Of a DNA stretch of 64,000 bases, positions 1-8,301 are shown in pieces (position 1 is the stretch's first letter; each line of letters opens with the position of its first letter). A model generated the notes under the pieces. The model did no database searches and was not told the DNA's origin. It saw only the letters and a list, made by a program, of their open reading frames with translations. This DNA comes from an uncultured Sphingorhabdus sp. (lineage in GTDB: Bacteria > Pseudomonadota > Alphaproteobacteria > Sphingomonadales > Sphingomonadaceae): assembly GCA_947492905.1 (NCBI GenBank), contig CANLOL010000002.1:124001-188000 (forward strand). Reading direction: 5' to 3'. A program made the position numbers and the translations under genes.

Positions 1-1
1 T

Positions 2-826
2 GTAGATGGCATTATGGCGGGGCTGGAAAATGTTCGCGATATAACCATTATCGGCGGCGGTTATATTGGTTTGGAGTCGGCTGCTGTACTGCGAAAATTT
101 GATAAAAATATCACGCTCATTGAGGCGCAGGATAGATTATTGTCGCGCGTTGCAGGGGAGGAAATCTCTGAATTTTATCTGCAGCAGCATCGCATGCAAG
201 GCGTTGATGTGCGCTTGGGTGCGCAAGTGGAATCGATTGAGGGTGAGGATAAAGTAACCGGCGTTAAATTATCGAGCGGAGAAGTAATCCCATCAGATTT
301 GGTGATAATTGGTATCGGCATAGTACCATGCATTAATGCCTTGCGCGATGCAGGTGCTATATGTGCGAATGGGGTTGATGTGGACGAGCTATGCCGCACG
401 TCATTGCCCGATATTTTTGCCATTGGGGATTGCGCATCGCATGCGAATAAATATGCATCGGGGGCAGTGCTGCGCGTTGAATCGGTTCAAAATGCGAATG
501 ATATGGCAAGCGCGGTCGCTAAGACGATTGCGGGCATAGAAACCCCTTATAATGCTGTTCCGTGGTTTTGGTCGAACCAATATGATTTGCGTTTGCAAAC
601 GGTTGGAATTTCTTCCGATTATGATGCGACGGTGTTGCGCGGTAATCCGGCTGATAATAGTTTTTCACTGGTCTATCTGCGGCAAGGTAAGATTATTGCT
701 CTTGATTGTGTCAATGCCACCAAAGATTATGTCCAAGGGCGTAAACTGGTGTTGAATGGAGAAAAAATCGATGCGGCCTTATTAGCGGATAGCAATATTC
801 AGCTCAAAGAAATGCAAGTCGGGTAA
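2..826 (+). CDS. FAD/NAD(P)-dependent ferredoxin (rubredoxin)-type reductase, 5' partial
   Basis: The frame is open through the left edge, so the N-terminal FAD-binding part is missing; the first internal ATG at 14 is not the start. What remains begins at the second Rossmann fold (GGGYIGLE), which binds NAD(P)H. It then has the second FAD-contact motif (IFAIGDCA) and a C-terminal reductase domain with the [12 protein letters not shown] stretch typical of ferredoxin reductases that serve Rieske oxygenases and P450s. The likely role is passing electrons from NAD(P)H to a [2Fe-2S] ferredoxin or rubredoxin. No partner ferredoxin or oxygenase lies in the window (fdxA at 4.2 kb is a different type), so the electron acceptor is unknown. 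The family is secure, the substrate is not. Confidence 0.85.
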   Translation, partial: VDGIMAGLENVRDITIIGGGYIGLESAAVLRKFDKNITLIEAQDRLLSRVAGEEISEFYLQQHRMQGVDVRLGAQVESIEGEDKVTGVKLSSGEVIPSDLVIIGIGIVPCINALRDAGAICANGVDVDELCRTSLPDIFAIGDCASHANKYASGAVLRVESVQNANDMASAVAKTIAGIETPYNAVPWFWSNQYDLRLQTVGISSDYDATVLRGNPADNSFSLVYLRQGKIIALDCVNATKDYVQGRKLVLNGEKIDAALLADSNIQLKEMQVG

Positions 827-843
827 TTTTAATTAAGGCTAAT

Positions 844-3714
844 ATGATGGACCAAGCTGCTATCACTGCTGTGCTAGGCCCTACTAATACGGGTAAAACC
901 CATTTGGCCGTAGAAAGAATGTGCGCCCATAGCAGCGGTATGATGGGCTTTCCGCTCAGATTATTAGCGCGCGAGGTTTATGATCGCATAGTGGCGATTA
1001 AGGGCATGTCCCAAGTGGCGCTGATAACGGGCGAGGAACGCATAGAGCCTGCACATGCGCAATATTATTGTTGCACCGTTGAATCCATGCCTATCGGACA
1101 AATGGGGGGCAGTGACAGCCGTGATTTTGCTTTTGTTGCCATTGATGAAGCGCAAAATGCTATTGATCCAGAGCGTGGCCATATATTCACCGATAGATTG
1201 CTGAACGCACGAGGCCGCGAGGAAACAATGATTTTGGGTAGTGAGAGCCTGCGCCCTATCATCAAAAAATTACTGCCAGAGGCCGAGATTATTAATCGCC
1301 CGCGTTTTTCAACCTTAAGCTATGGCGGCGTTAAAAAAATATCACGCCTTCCCAAACGTTCAGCGATAGTCGCATTTTCGGTGGAACAAGTGTATGAAAT
1401 AGCAGAAATGTTACGCCGTTTTCGCGGTGGTTCAGCCGTTGTAATGGGCAATTTAAGCCCGCGCACGCGCAATGCTCAGGTTGAGATGTATCAGTCTGGC
1501 GAGGTTGATTATTTGGTCGCTACCGATGCGATTGGTATGGGGCTGAATTTGGATGTGAAGCATGTTGCCTTTGCTAAATTGCGTAAATTTGATGGCAAAC
1601 GCCGCCGCCGTTTGAACACTTCGGAAATGGCACAAATTGCAGGGCGTGCGGGACGTCACCATAGCGATGGCAGCTTTGGAACATTGGTCGATGATGCTTT
1701 TACGCCAGAGGAAATCTCAGCCATCGAAGAGCATGATTTTCCAGCATTGCCCTATTTATACTGGCGCAACAGCGATGTGCGCATGGATAGCCTAGATACA
1801 TTATTGGCGGATTTGTCGCAAAGGTCACCTGATAAAATATTGCGCCCCGCACCAGAATCGCTGGATTTAGCAGTGCTAAAACGGCTGTGTGAAATGGATG
1901 AAATCCGCCAAAGCGTTACCCGTCCTTATCTGGTATCACGGCTTTGGGCGGCAGCCTGTTTGCCCGATTTTCAAAATATGGGTGCTGAACATCATGCCCG
2001 TTATATAGCATCATTATGGCAATATTTGGGGCATGGTAATGGCACTATTCGCCATAGCTATGCAGCGTCTCAGATTGCGCGATTGGATAATATTCAAGGC
2101 GATATTGATACATTATCCGCCCGCATTTCAGCCGTTAGAAGTTGGTCTTATATCGCGCAGCGCGCCGATTGGCTGGAAAACCCAATTGATATTAGCCAGC
2201 GTGCCAAGGCGCTAGAAGAGAAATTATCCGATGCTATGCACAGCAATTTGCGGATGCGATTTGTCGACAGAAGGGCATCGCTATTAATGAAGGCTGCGGG
2301 CAAGGATGCGGCACTATTGCCCGTTGAAGTCGATGAAAATAATATGGTTTTGGTTGACGGCGAGACATTAGGAAGCTTGAATGGATTTCAATTTGAGGTT
2401 AGCAGCGATGCGCGCCACCAAGATAAGAAGATTTTATTAGCAGCGGCAGAACGTCATTTGAGCGTAACATTGAGTAATAAAGCAAAGGAAGTAGCCATGT
2501 CTGGCGACGATAAATTCACACTAGGCCAAAATAGCGAAGGCAAAGCAGCTATATTATGGAATGATAATCTGCTTGGGTTGATTGCCTCTGGCCGTGATTT
2601 GCTCAACCCTATATTTAAGCCTAGCGCAGCAGTCGCAGGGTTAGAAGGCGATGCGCTGCGTGATGTTACCGATAGGGCGCTGCAATGGATGAACGATCAA
2701 ATTGCGAAACATTTGGGCGGTGTAAAAGCCTTAATCGAATTGTCGCAAAATCCGCATGTTGATGGCTCTGTTCGCGCATTAGCCGTGCAATTGGCAGATG
2801 ATGGCGGGGTAGCAAGCCGTGTTCGTTTATCCTCTGCGCTGAAAAATTTAGCCAAAGAATCGCGCGGGGCTGCGCGCAATGGCGGCATTATATTTGGTGC
2901 ATTGGACATTTTCCATCATGCCGCGCTCAAACCTGGTGCAGCGAAATGGCGCGCTGCATTAATGGCGGTGCGCAATGATAAGCCCGTTTTGCCACTACCC
3001 CCCGAAAGCGCCGTGCATTTGAAAGATTGGAAATTCTTAAACGCTATGCATTGTTATGCAGCGGGCTATCGCCGCATTGGCAAAGAATATTTGCGCATAG
3101 ATTTGGTCGAGAGAATTATCAAAAAAGCCCATGAAGCGCGCGGCAAGGAATTAAGCTTTGCATTTGATATGGCTTTTGTGACGTCTTTGGGTGTTAGTGA
3201 TGAGGCTTTTAGAGCGCTAATGATGGATGCAGGTTTCAAAAAGGCTCAAGATCCAGCGCTTACAGAAAAAGCAAAAGAGAGCGAGGCTGTGGATAAACTT
3301 GCTGATAAGTCTGATGATAAATCAGATAAAATTGCTCCTGAAGCCCGAAAAGAGGTCCAAACAGAGACCCCATTAGACACCTTACAAAAGACTCCAATAG
3401 ATGCCTCAGTGCATGATGCTGCGCCAGAAGCTTCACAAATAGCTACTCCAGAGTCTGCTACTCCAGAGACTGTCGCATCAGAATCTGCTCCATCGGATTC
3501 AAAAGAAAAGGCTGCAGAAGATAGCAAAGCTGAAGCAGGCGCTGCACAATCAACGGATACGGATAAATCTAAGGAAGCAGCAAAAATAGATCATCAACAG
3601 GCTGTGGTCTATACCTATTGGAAATGGAAGGGCATTAGGCGTCCTAAAAAGAAAGTCGAAAATGTACCGCAAACCGCTCTCGGCGCTCAATTGGCAGCCC
3701 TAACGCGCCAGTAA
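844..3714 (+). CDS. Suv3-like superfamily 2 RNA helicase
   Basis: This 956-residue protein resembles the mitochondrial RNA degradosome helicase Suv3 and its alphaproteobacterial relatives. Visible helicase motifs are Walker A GPTNTGKT (12-19), DEAQ (101-104), the SAT-like region near 200-230 and motif VI QIAGRAGR (264-271). Residues about 280-790 match the helical C-terminal part of the family. From about 800 to 915 the protein is low-complexity, rich in Lys, Glu, Asp, Ala and Ser, and probably disordered. It ends in a short basic patch (WKWKGIRRPKKK). The start at 844 has AAGG a few bases upstream; ATG 847 is also possible. The S4-domain gene follows after 12 bp and fdxA after that, a conserved alphaproteobacterial order. 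The role in RNA unwinding or decay is inferred from the family. Confidence 0.88.
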   Translation: MMDQAAITAVLGPTNTGKTHLAVERMCAHSSGMMGFPLRLLAREVYDRIVAIKGMSQVALITGEERIEPAHAQYYCCTVESMPIGQMGGSDSRDFAFVAIDEAQNAIDPERGHIFTDRLLNARGREETMILGSESLRPIIKKLLPEAEIINRPRFSTLSYGGVKKISRLPKRSAIVAFSVEQVYEIAEMLRRFRGGSAVVMGNLSPRTRNAQVEMYQSGEVDYLVATDAIGMGLNLDVKHVAFAKLRKFDGKRRRRLNTSEMAQIAGRAGRHHSDGSFGTLVDDAFTPEEISAIEEHDFPALPYLYWRNSDVRMDSLDTLLADLSQRSPDKILRPAPESLDLAVLKRLCEMDEIRQSVTRPYLVSRLWAAACLPDFQNMGAEHHARYIASLWQYLGHGNGTIRHSYAASQIARLDNIQGDIDTLSARISAVRSWSYIAQRADWLENPIDISQRAKALEEKLSDAMHSNLRMRFVDRRASLLMKAAGKDAALLPVEVDENNMVLVDGETLGSLNGFQFEVSSDARHQDKKILLAAAERHLSVTLSNKAKEVAMSGDDKFTLGQNSEGKAAILWNDNLLGLIASGRDLLNPIFKPSAAVAGLEGDALRDVTDRALQWMNDQIAKHLGGVKALIELSQNPHVDGSVRALAVQLADDGGVASRVRLSSALKNLAKESRGAARNGGIIFGALDIFHHAALKPGAAKWRAALMAVRNDKPVLPLPPESAVHLKDWKFLNAMHCYAAGYRRIGKEYLRIDLVERIIKKAHEARGKELSFAFDMAFVTSLGVSDEAFRALMMDAGFKKAQDPALTEKAKESEAVDKLADKSDDKSDKIAPEARKEVQTETPLDTLQKTPIDASVHDAAPEASQIATPESATPETVASESAPSDSKEKAAEDSKAEAGAAQSTDTDKSKEAAKIDHQQAVVYTYWKWKGIRRPKKKVENVPQTALGAQLAALTRQ

Positions 3715-3726
3715 CAGCCGCGCTAT

Positions 3727-4002
3727 ATGGTAGATATACAAGAAATAGAAATTATCAGAATTGATAAACTACTCTATTATCTGCGTTTTGCCAAAAGCCG
3801 GTCAATATCTCAAAAAATATGCGAAACGGGCCATGTCCGCATGGATGGAAAACGCATAATTTCGGGCCATGAAAAGGTGCAAATAGGATCAACCATCACT
3901 ATGCCGCGCGGCGATGCTATTTTAATATTCATAGTCGACAATATTCCCAAAAGACGTGGGAGTGCAACAGAGGCGCAATCCCATTACCATATCATAAATT
4001 AA
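3727..4002 (+). CDS. S4-domain RNA-binding protein (Hsp15/HslR-like)
   Basis: This 91-residue protein is almost entirely an S4 domain. The core RIDKLLYYLRFAKSRSISQKICETGHVRMDGKRI is the S4 alpha-L RNA-binding fold (about residues 10-45), followed by a short tail. Relatives include Hsp15, which binds 50S subunits with stalled nascent chains. It starts 12 bp after the helicase and is probably cotranscribed with it, which suggests a shared RNA-related task. The ATG at 3727 has no strong ribosome binding site, consistent with translational coupling. The family is clear; the exact RNA target is unknown. Confidence 0.82.
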   Translation: MVDIQEIEIIRIDKLLYYLRFAKSRSISQKICETGHVRMDGKRIISGHEKVQIGSTITMPRGDAILIFIVDNIPKRRGSATEAQSHYHIIN

Positions 4003-4129
4003 CCCCCTTTAATCGAACGTAAAAGCTCTGTTTTGCCTTGTCGCTATTGCGGGTCATTCGCGTTAGGCTGTATCGCTGCTTTATTGCGCTTTTTTTGATG
4101 AAAAAGACGAAAAAACATGCATCAAATGG

Positions 4130-4158
4130 TTGACTTATGACCCAATAAAACAATAGGA
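4130..4158 (+). promoter_or_regulatory. Possible sigma-70-type promoter of fdxA
   Basis: TTGACT at 4130-4135 is followed after 17 bp by an A/T-rich hexamer that is a poor match to a -10 box. It lies about 33 bp upstream of the fdxA start. The -35 match is good and the -10 weak. The 188-bp gap after the S4 gene would allow fdxA to have its own promoter. Confidence 0.35.
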
Positions 4159-4190
4159 ATTTTATAGAAATAAAATGGAGAACGCCAACA

Positions 4191-4526
4191 ATGACCTATG
4201 TTGTCACAGACGCTTGTATTAAATGTAAATATATGGATTGCGTTGAAGTATGTCCCGTGGACTGCTTTTACGAAGGCGAAAATATGTTGGTCATCAATCC
4301 TAGCGAATGTATCGATTGCGGTGTGTGTGAACCTGAATGTCCTGCAGAAGCGATTTTACCCGATACCGAAGATGGTTTGGAAAAATGGCTAGAGGTTAAT
4401 ACAAAATATAGCGAATTATGGCCCAATATTACGGTCGCCAAAGATGCGCCTGCGGATGCCGATGATTATAAAGGCAAAGAAGGCAAAGAAGAATTATTCT
4501 CTGAAGCGCCCGGTGAAGGCGATTAA
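4191..4526 (+). CDS. fdxA: Ferredoxin FdxA, 7Fe type
   Basis: This 111-residue ferredoxin matches Azotobacter FdI-type 7Fe ferredoxins. Cys9, Cys17 and Cys50 are placed to bind the [3Fe-4S] cluster. Cys21, Cys40, Cys43 and Cys46 are placed to bind the [4Fe-4S] cluster; Cys12 and Cys25 are extra. The C-terminal half is acidic, as usual. It is a small soluble electron carrier; in alphaproteobacteria it often sits next to the helicase/S4 pair, as here. In many relatives a CarD-family gene follows, but here the next gene is on the other strand. The start has GGAG nine bases upstream, and a strong terminator follows. Confidence 0.95.
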   Translation: MTYVVTDACIKCKYMDCVEVCPVDCFYEGENMLVINPSECIDCGVCEPECPAEAILPDTEDGLEKWLEVNTKYSELWPNITVAKDAPADADDYKGKEGKEELFSEAPGEGD

Positions 4527-4585
4527 GTGTGAAGACGATTAATTACGTGGGCGGTTAAGTGAGCCCATATATTGGATAAAATAAG

Positions 4586-4612
4586 AAGGCGCCCAATGCA
4601 GGCGCCTTTTTT
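4586..4612 (+). terminator. Intrinsic terminator after fdxA
   Basis: A perfect stem (AAGGCGCC paired with GGCGCCTT, 7-nt loop CAATGCA) runs into a run of six T. It lies 60 bp after the fdxA stop and before the convergent HD-domain gene. Confidence 0.9.
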
Positions 4613-4644
4613 ATTGCATAAATTATAACTGCTTAGAGCGATGC

Positions 4645-5259
4645 TTATGCAGCATCAGCTTCATCAATTGCACCCGCATAGAGGCTTTGCAGAGGGCGGG
4701 CCATTACACGGCGAACCATAGGTTCAAAAAATTCTAATGTTTCGCTCTCATATTCAGCGTCAAAAGCAGCTTGGTCATATTTTTCACAAAATTCTGCGCA
4801 AGCATCATAATATTTATGATCCTTAAATTGATCGCGAACATTGCGGTCCATGCCCAGATAATGGAAATAATAATAGCCTTGGAAAACACCATGGTTTTGG
4901 CAAATCCAATGATTTTCTTCTGACACAAATGGCTTAATTATAGCAGCAGCAACATCAGGATGGTTAAAGCTGCCCAATGTATCGCCAATATCATGCAATA
5001 ATGCCATCACAACATATTGCTCATCACGGCCATCTCGGTGCGCTCGTGTTGCAGTTTGCAAGCAATGCGACAGACGATCAATAGGAAAGCCGCCAAAATC
5101 CCCGTCGAGTAATTTCAAATGCTCTAAAACGCGATCTGCAACTTTAGAGGCGAAAGGAAGAAATTCGCCAGCAATGGCTTGCCAATCTTCGGCAGTGCCT
5201 TCTGTCATTTCAGAAAATTGTGCTCTATTTTGATCGGATGATCCATTGTGATGGTCCAT
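4645..5259 (-). CDS. HD-domain protein, possible MIOX/PhnZ-like diiron oxygenase or phosphohydrolase
   Basis: The 204-residue protein carries an HD motif (LLHDIGD, H89-D90). Upstream H65 lies in SHCLQTATRAHRDG and downstream histidines include H100, H117, H123 and H133 around NHWICQNHGVFQGYYYFHYLG. This pattern fits HD-fold enzymes that use two metals, including the mixed-valent diiron oxygenases of the MIOX/PhnZ group as well as hydrolases. The start was set at 5259 because AAGGAGAATAT precedes that ATG; the frame stays open upstream to 5424, but that extension would overlap the divergent kinase gene. It is transcribed away from the LytS/LytTR pair across a 96-bp gap, which hints at shared control. 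The substrate is not known. Confidence 0.75.
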   Translation of the reverse strand: MDHHNGSSDQNRAQFSEMTEGTAEDWQAIAGEFLPFASKVADRVLEHLKLLDGDFGGFPIDRLSHCLQTATRAHRDGRDEQYVVMALLHDIGDTLGSFNHPDVAAAIIKPFVSEENHWICQNHGVFQGYYYFHYLGMDRNVRDQFKDHKYYDACAEFCEKYDQAAFDAEYESETLEFFEPMVRRVMARPLQSLYAGAIDEADAA

Positions 5260-5355
5260 AATATTCTCCTTAATCACTTGATTAACCTTGCTGGCATAAA
5301 AAATAACTGTTCGCAAGGGGTTCAAGAGAGAGAAAAATAGCGTTAGAGAAAGAAT

Positions 5356-6492
5356 ATGGCTGTTATAGAAATTAACGCGCAACCATTTTTCTCGAATAAA
5401 AATCGAGCATTTTGGAATTTGCAATCGGCAGGATGGGCAGGGGCATTGGCGTTTCGCAGTGCTACTGGTTTTGCCAATGAACAGCCGATAGAATTTTTCC
5501 TATTGCTGTTAATTTCGGCGATTACTGGATATTCTATCACATTGATATTATCGGTAATATATGGATTGGTGATTGATAAAAAACCTATTATCACGTGGGG
5601 AACGACCACTATAGTGGTGATTATAGCATCGATCATTTACGCCTATATTGATGTTTGGTCTTTGCAAACGATTAGGCCCGAATTTCTGGCCAATAGTACG
5701 ACCCAGCTTATCATTGGTTCGCTCTATATTGATGCCGTTTTATTGGGGGCTTGGTCAGCGCTATATTATGCGATAAACTTTTTTGTGCGAACCGAGGAAC
5801 AATCGGGGCAATTGCTGCGATTAGAAGCGCAAGCGACTTCGGCCCAGCTTACCATGTTGCGCTATCAGCTTAATCCGCATTTTTTATTCAATACGCTTAA
5901 CAGTATATCGACTTTGGTGCTGCTTCAACAAACAGAGCAAGCCAATGCGATGCTCTCACGACTGTCGTCCTTCTTGCGCTTTACCCTGATTAATGAAGCC
6001 GAGGCTAAGGTGCAGCTATCGCAGGAGATTGAAACATTAAAACTTTATCTTGATATTGAAAAAATGCGTTTTGAGGATAGGCTGCGCGTTGATTTCCGCA
6101 TATCACCGAGCGCAGAAGAGGCACTAGTGCCCTCATTGCTTTTGCAACCTTTGGTGGAAAATGCCATTAAATATGCCGTTACCCCCAAAGAAGAAGGAGC
6201 AGATATTATCGTGAGCGCTAATATTGCCGATGATATTTTAATATTGAAAGTTTCCGACACGGGGCCGGGCATTGACCCCAGAATGCAAAATCAACAATTA
6301 TCAACGGGTGTTGGTATGGCCAATACCAAAGAACGTCTCTCTCAAGCTTATGGAGAGGATCATAGTTTTACCTCTTATGTGAGGCCGCAAGGCGGGTTTG
6401 AAGTGGTGATTGAACTTCCTTTGCAAAGCCGAGCCGATGAAATAGAATTTGAACGTAAGCAAACAGAACAATTAAATATGGTGAAATCATGA
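5356..6492 (+). CDS. LytS/YehU-type sensor histidine kinase
   Basis: This 378-residue kinase has four predicted membrane segments in the first 145 residues, then a His_kinase domain. The phosphoacceptor is H175 in QLNPHFLFNTLNS, the signature of the LytS group. A HATPase module follows with N (LVENAIKYAV) and G (DTGPGIDPR, GVGMANTKERL) boxes. It shares a 4-bp ATGA overlap with the response regulator at 6489, so the two are translationally coupled. There is no recognised sensory domain beyond the membrane segments, so it may sense a membrane or cell-wall signal. The cognate regulator is clear from the overlap; the signal is unknown. Confidence 0.9.
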   Translation: MAVIEINAQPFFSNKNRAFWNLQSAGWAGALAFRSATGFANEQPIEFFLLLLISAITGYSITLILSVIYGLVIDKKPIITWGTTTIVVIIASIIYAYIDVWSLQTIRPEFLANSTTQLIIGSLYIDAVLLGAWSALYYAINFFVRTEEQSGQLLRLEAQATSAQLTMLRYQLNPHFLFNTLNSISTLVLLQQTEQANAMLSRLSSFLRFTLINEAEAKVQLSQEIETLKLYLDIEKMRFEDRLRVDFRISPSAEEALVPSLLLQPLVENAIKYAVTPKEEGADIIVSANIADDILILKVSDTGPGIDPRMQNQQLSTGVGMANTKERLSQAYGEDHSFTSYVRPQGGFEVVIELPLQSRADEIEFERKQTEQLNMVKS

Positions 6493-7286
6493 CAATTAGA
6501 ACGATCCTAGTAGATGATGAAAAATTGGCAATTCAAGGTTTGCAGCTTCGATTAGAGAAATTTGACGATATAGAGATTATCGCAACGTGTAATAATGGCC
6601 GAGATGCCATTAGGCGTATTAAAACGCTAAAGCCTGATTTGGTGTTTTTGGATATTCAAATGCCCGGTTTTGATGGCTTTTCAGTCGTAGAAGGCGTGAT
6701 GGATATCGAGCCGCCTCTGTTTGTTTTTGCGACGGCTTATTCGGAACATGCTATTCGTGCATTTGATGCGCAGGCGGTTGATTATCTTATGAAGCCTATC
6801 GAGGAAGATCGTCTAGCCGATACATTAGATCGGGTGCGCGCCCGATTAGAAGATAAAAAGGTGAGCGAAGAAGTAGAGAAATTGCGCAATGTTCTTATCA
6901 GCATGGACCCCGATGCTGCGGATAGAATGAATGAAAAAACCGATGAACAAAGCAATTCGCGCTATGAAAAATTAATCAATGTAAAAGACAGAGGCCAGAT
7001 ATTCAGAGTCGATGTTGATACGATAGAACGTATTGATGCAGCGGGTGATTATATGTGCATTTATACGGCTGATAATAGCCTTATCTTGCGCGAAACTATG
7101 AAGGATTTGGAAAAGCGGCTGGATCCGCGCATATTTAAGCGAGTGCACCGCAGCGCCATTGTTAATTTAGATCAAGTCAGAGAGATTAAACCGCATACCA
7201 ATGGCGAATGTTTTCTAATCTTGGAATCGGGTGCGCAGGTAAAGGTGAGCCGTTCCTATCGTGATGTGGTGGCGCGTTTTATATAA
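6489..7286 (+). CDS. LytTR-family response regulator
   Basis: The 265-residue protein has an N-terminal receiver domain with acidic D9/D10 and phosphoacceptor D55 (LVFLDIQMPG), the conserved K in DYLMKPIEED, and a C-terminal LytTR DNA-binding domain (about 160-262, from INVKDRGQIFRVDVDTIERIDA to VKVSRSYRDVV). LytTR proteins bind direct repeats and are activated by phosphorylation from LytS-type kinases such as the overlapping upstream gene. The nearest likely target is the divergent HD-domain gene, but no repeat I can assign as a LytTR site was evident in the 96-bp gap. Confidence 0.92.
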   Translation: MTIRTILVDDEKLAIQGLQLRLEKFDDIEIIATCNNGRDAIRRIKTLKPDLVFLDIQMPGFDGFSVVEGVMDIEPPLFVFATAYSEHAIRAFDAQAVDYLMKPIEEDRLADTLDRVRARLEDKKVSEEVEKLRNVLISMDPDAADRMNEKTDEQSNSRYEKLINVKDRGQIFRVDVDTIERIDAAGDYMCIYTADNSLILRETMKDLEKRLDPRIFKRVHRSAIVNLDQVREIKPHTNGECFLILESGAQVKVSRSYRDVVARFI

Positions 7287-7347
7287 AATAAGCTTATAAA
7301 ATAGAGGCTTAAAATTACGGGCTTATATAATATCGGGCTATTTATAT

Positions 7348-7806
7348 TCAGCGCTGCTTTTGGAAAAATTCGCGCAATAATAATGCCGATTCTTCTGCGC
7401 GAAATCCGCTATAAATTTCGGGCCTATGATGGATAGTGTTTTGCGAGAATAGCAATGGGCCATGCTCTACTCCGCCGCCTTTGGGATCGCTGCTCCCATA
7501 ATAGAGCCTATCGAGCCGCGCATGTGCTATGGCGCCAGCACACATGGCGCATGGCTCTAATGTAACCCATAAATCGCAACCCAATAGCCTCTCGCTGCCC
7601 AATTGCTGCGCAGCATCGCGAATGGCCAAAATTTCTGCATGCGCGCAGGGGTCTTTATCCACCAAAGTGCGATTATGCGCTTGGCTGATTATTATATCAT
7701 CTTTTATGATGAGCGCACCAACAGGAACTTCCCCCATTGCGGCGGCTTGATTCGCAAGGGATAGGGCTTTATCCATCCATTTTAAGGCGGTATCCATAGG
7801 CATCAT
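7348..7806 (-). CDS. tadA: tRNA-specific adenosine deaminase TadA
   Basis: This 152-residue enzyme has the cytidine/deoxycytidylate deaminase zinc site: H57-A-E59 (HAEILAI) and PCAMC with C86 and C89. TadA converts the wobble adenosine A34 of tRNA-Arg(ACG) to inosine and is usually essential. Length is typical. Three ATG codons (7806, 7803, 7797) could start translation and none has a strong ribosome binding site. It converges on the LytTR regulator gene and is divergent from rpmB. Confidence 0.92.
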   Translation of the reverse strand: MMPMDTALKWMDKALSLANQAAAMGEVPVGALIIKDDIIISQAHNRTLVDKDPCAHAEILAIRDAAQQLGSERLLGCDLWVTLEPCAMCAGAIAHARLDRLYYGSSDPKGGGVEHGPLLFSQNTIHHRPEIYSGFRAEESALLLREFFQKQR

Positions 7807-7914
7807 ATCGCTATAGTTTAGTTATCAGCTTTGCGCTATCCTTTAACTAAGCCATTATTTATCGCCTAATTTCCCGTTTTTAGGAAATAAAGCGCTAAAA
7901 TGAAGATGAGGTTC

Positions 7915-7943
7915 TTGACCTTTTGATGAAACAAGGTTAGTTG
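7915..7943 (+). promoter_or_regulatory. Candidate promoter of rpmB
   Basis: CTTGACC with TTGACC at 7915-7920 is followed at 16-17 bp by TTAGTT/TAGTTG, a fair -10. It is about 60 bp upstream of the rpmB start. The same CTTGACC -35 is seen before rpsL. Confidence 0.45.
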
Positions 7944-8000
7944 CACGCTTCATTTGGCATTTAATGTCACTTCACTCGTTTGAATTCAGGAATTTATATC

Positions 8001-8285
8001 ATGTCGCGGATTTGCGAACTGACCGGTAAAGGTCGTTTAGTTGGAAATAATGTAAGCCACGCTAAGAATAGAACGCGTCGGACTTTTTTGCCTAACCTTC
8101 AAAAAGTAACTTTAATGTCTGAAGCATTAGAGCAAAGCTTTAAATTCCGTGTTTCTACACAGGGTTTGCGTTCTGTTGAGCATGTTGGTGGTCTTGATAA
8201 TTGGCTTATCAAAACTGCGGATAGCAAGTTGAGCGACAATGCACGCAAAGTGAAAAAAGAAATTGCTAAAAAAGCGGCTGCTTAA
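8001..8285 (+). CDS. rpmB: 50S ribosomal protein L28
   Basis: The 94-residue product starts [27 protein letters not shown], the family signature, with the conserved FLPNLQKV segment. The start was set at 8001 because the protein aligns from MSRIC and AGGAA lies just upstream; the frame stays open to 7980. L28 binds near the E site of the 50S subunit. It stands alone here with its own promoter and a strong terminator and is not paired with rpmG as in some bacteria. Confidence 0.96.
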   Translation: MSRICELTGKGRLVGNNVSHAKNRTRRTFLPNLQKVTLMSEALEQSFKFRVSTQGLRSVEHVGGLDNWLIKTADSKLSDNARKVKKEIAKKAAA

Positions 8286-8301
8286 AAGTAATTTTCTAAA
8301 A

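Noticed and set aside
5260-5424. Upstream extension of the HD-domain gene
   Set aside because: It would overlap the start of the divergent kinase; AAGGAGAATAT before 5259 marks the real start.
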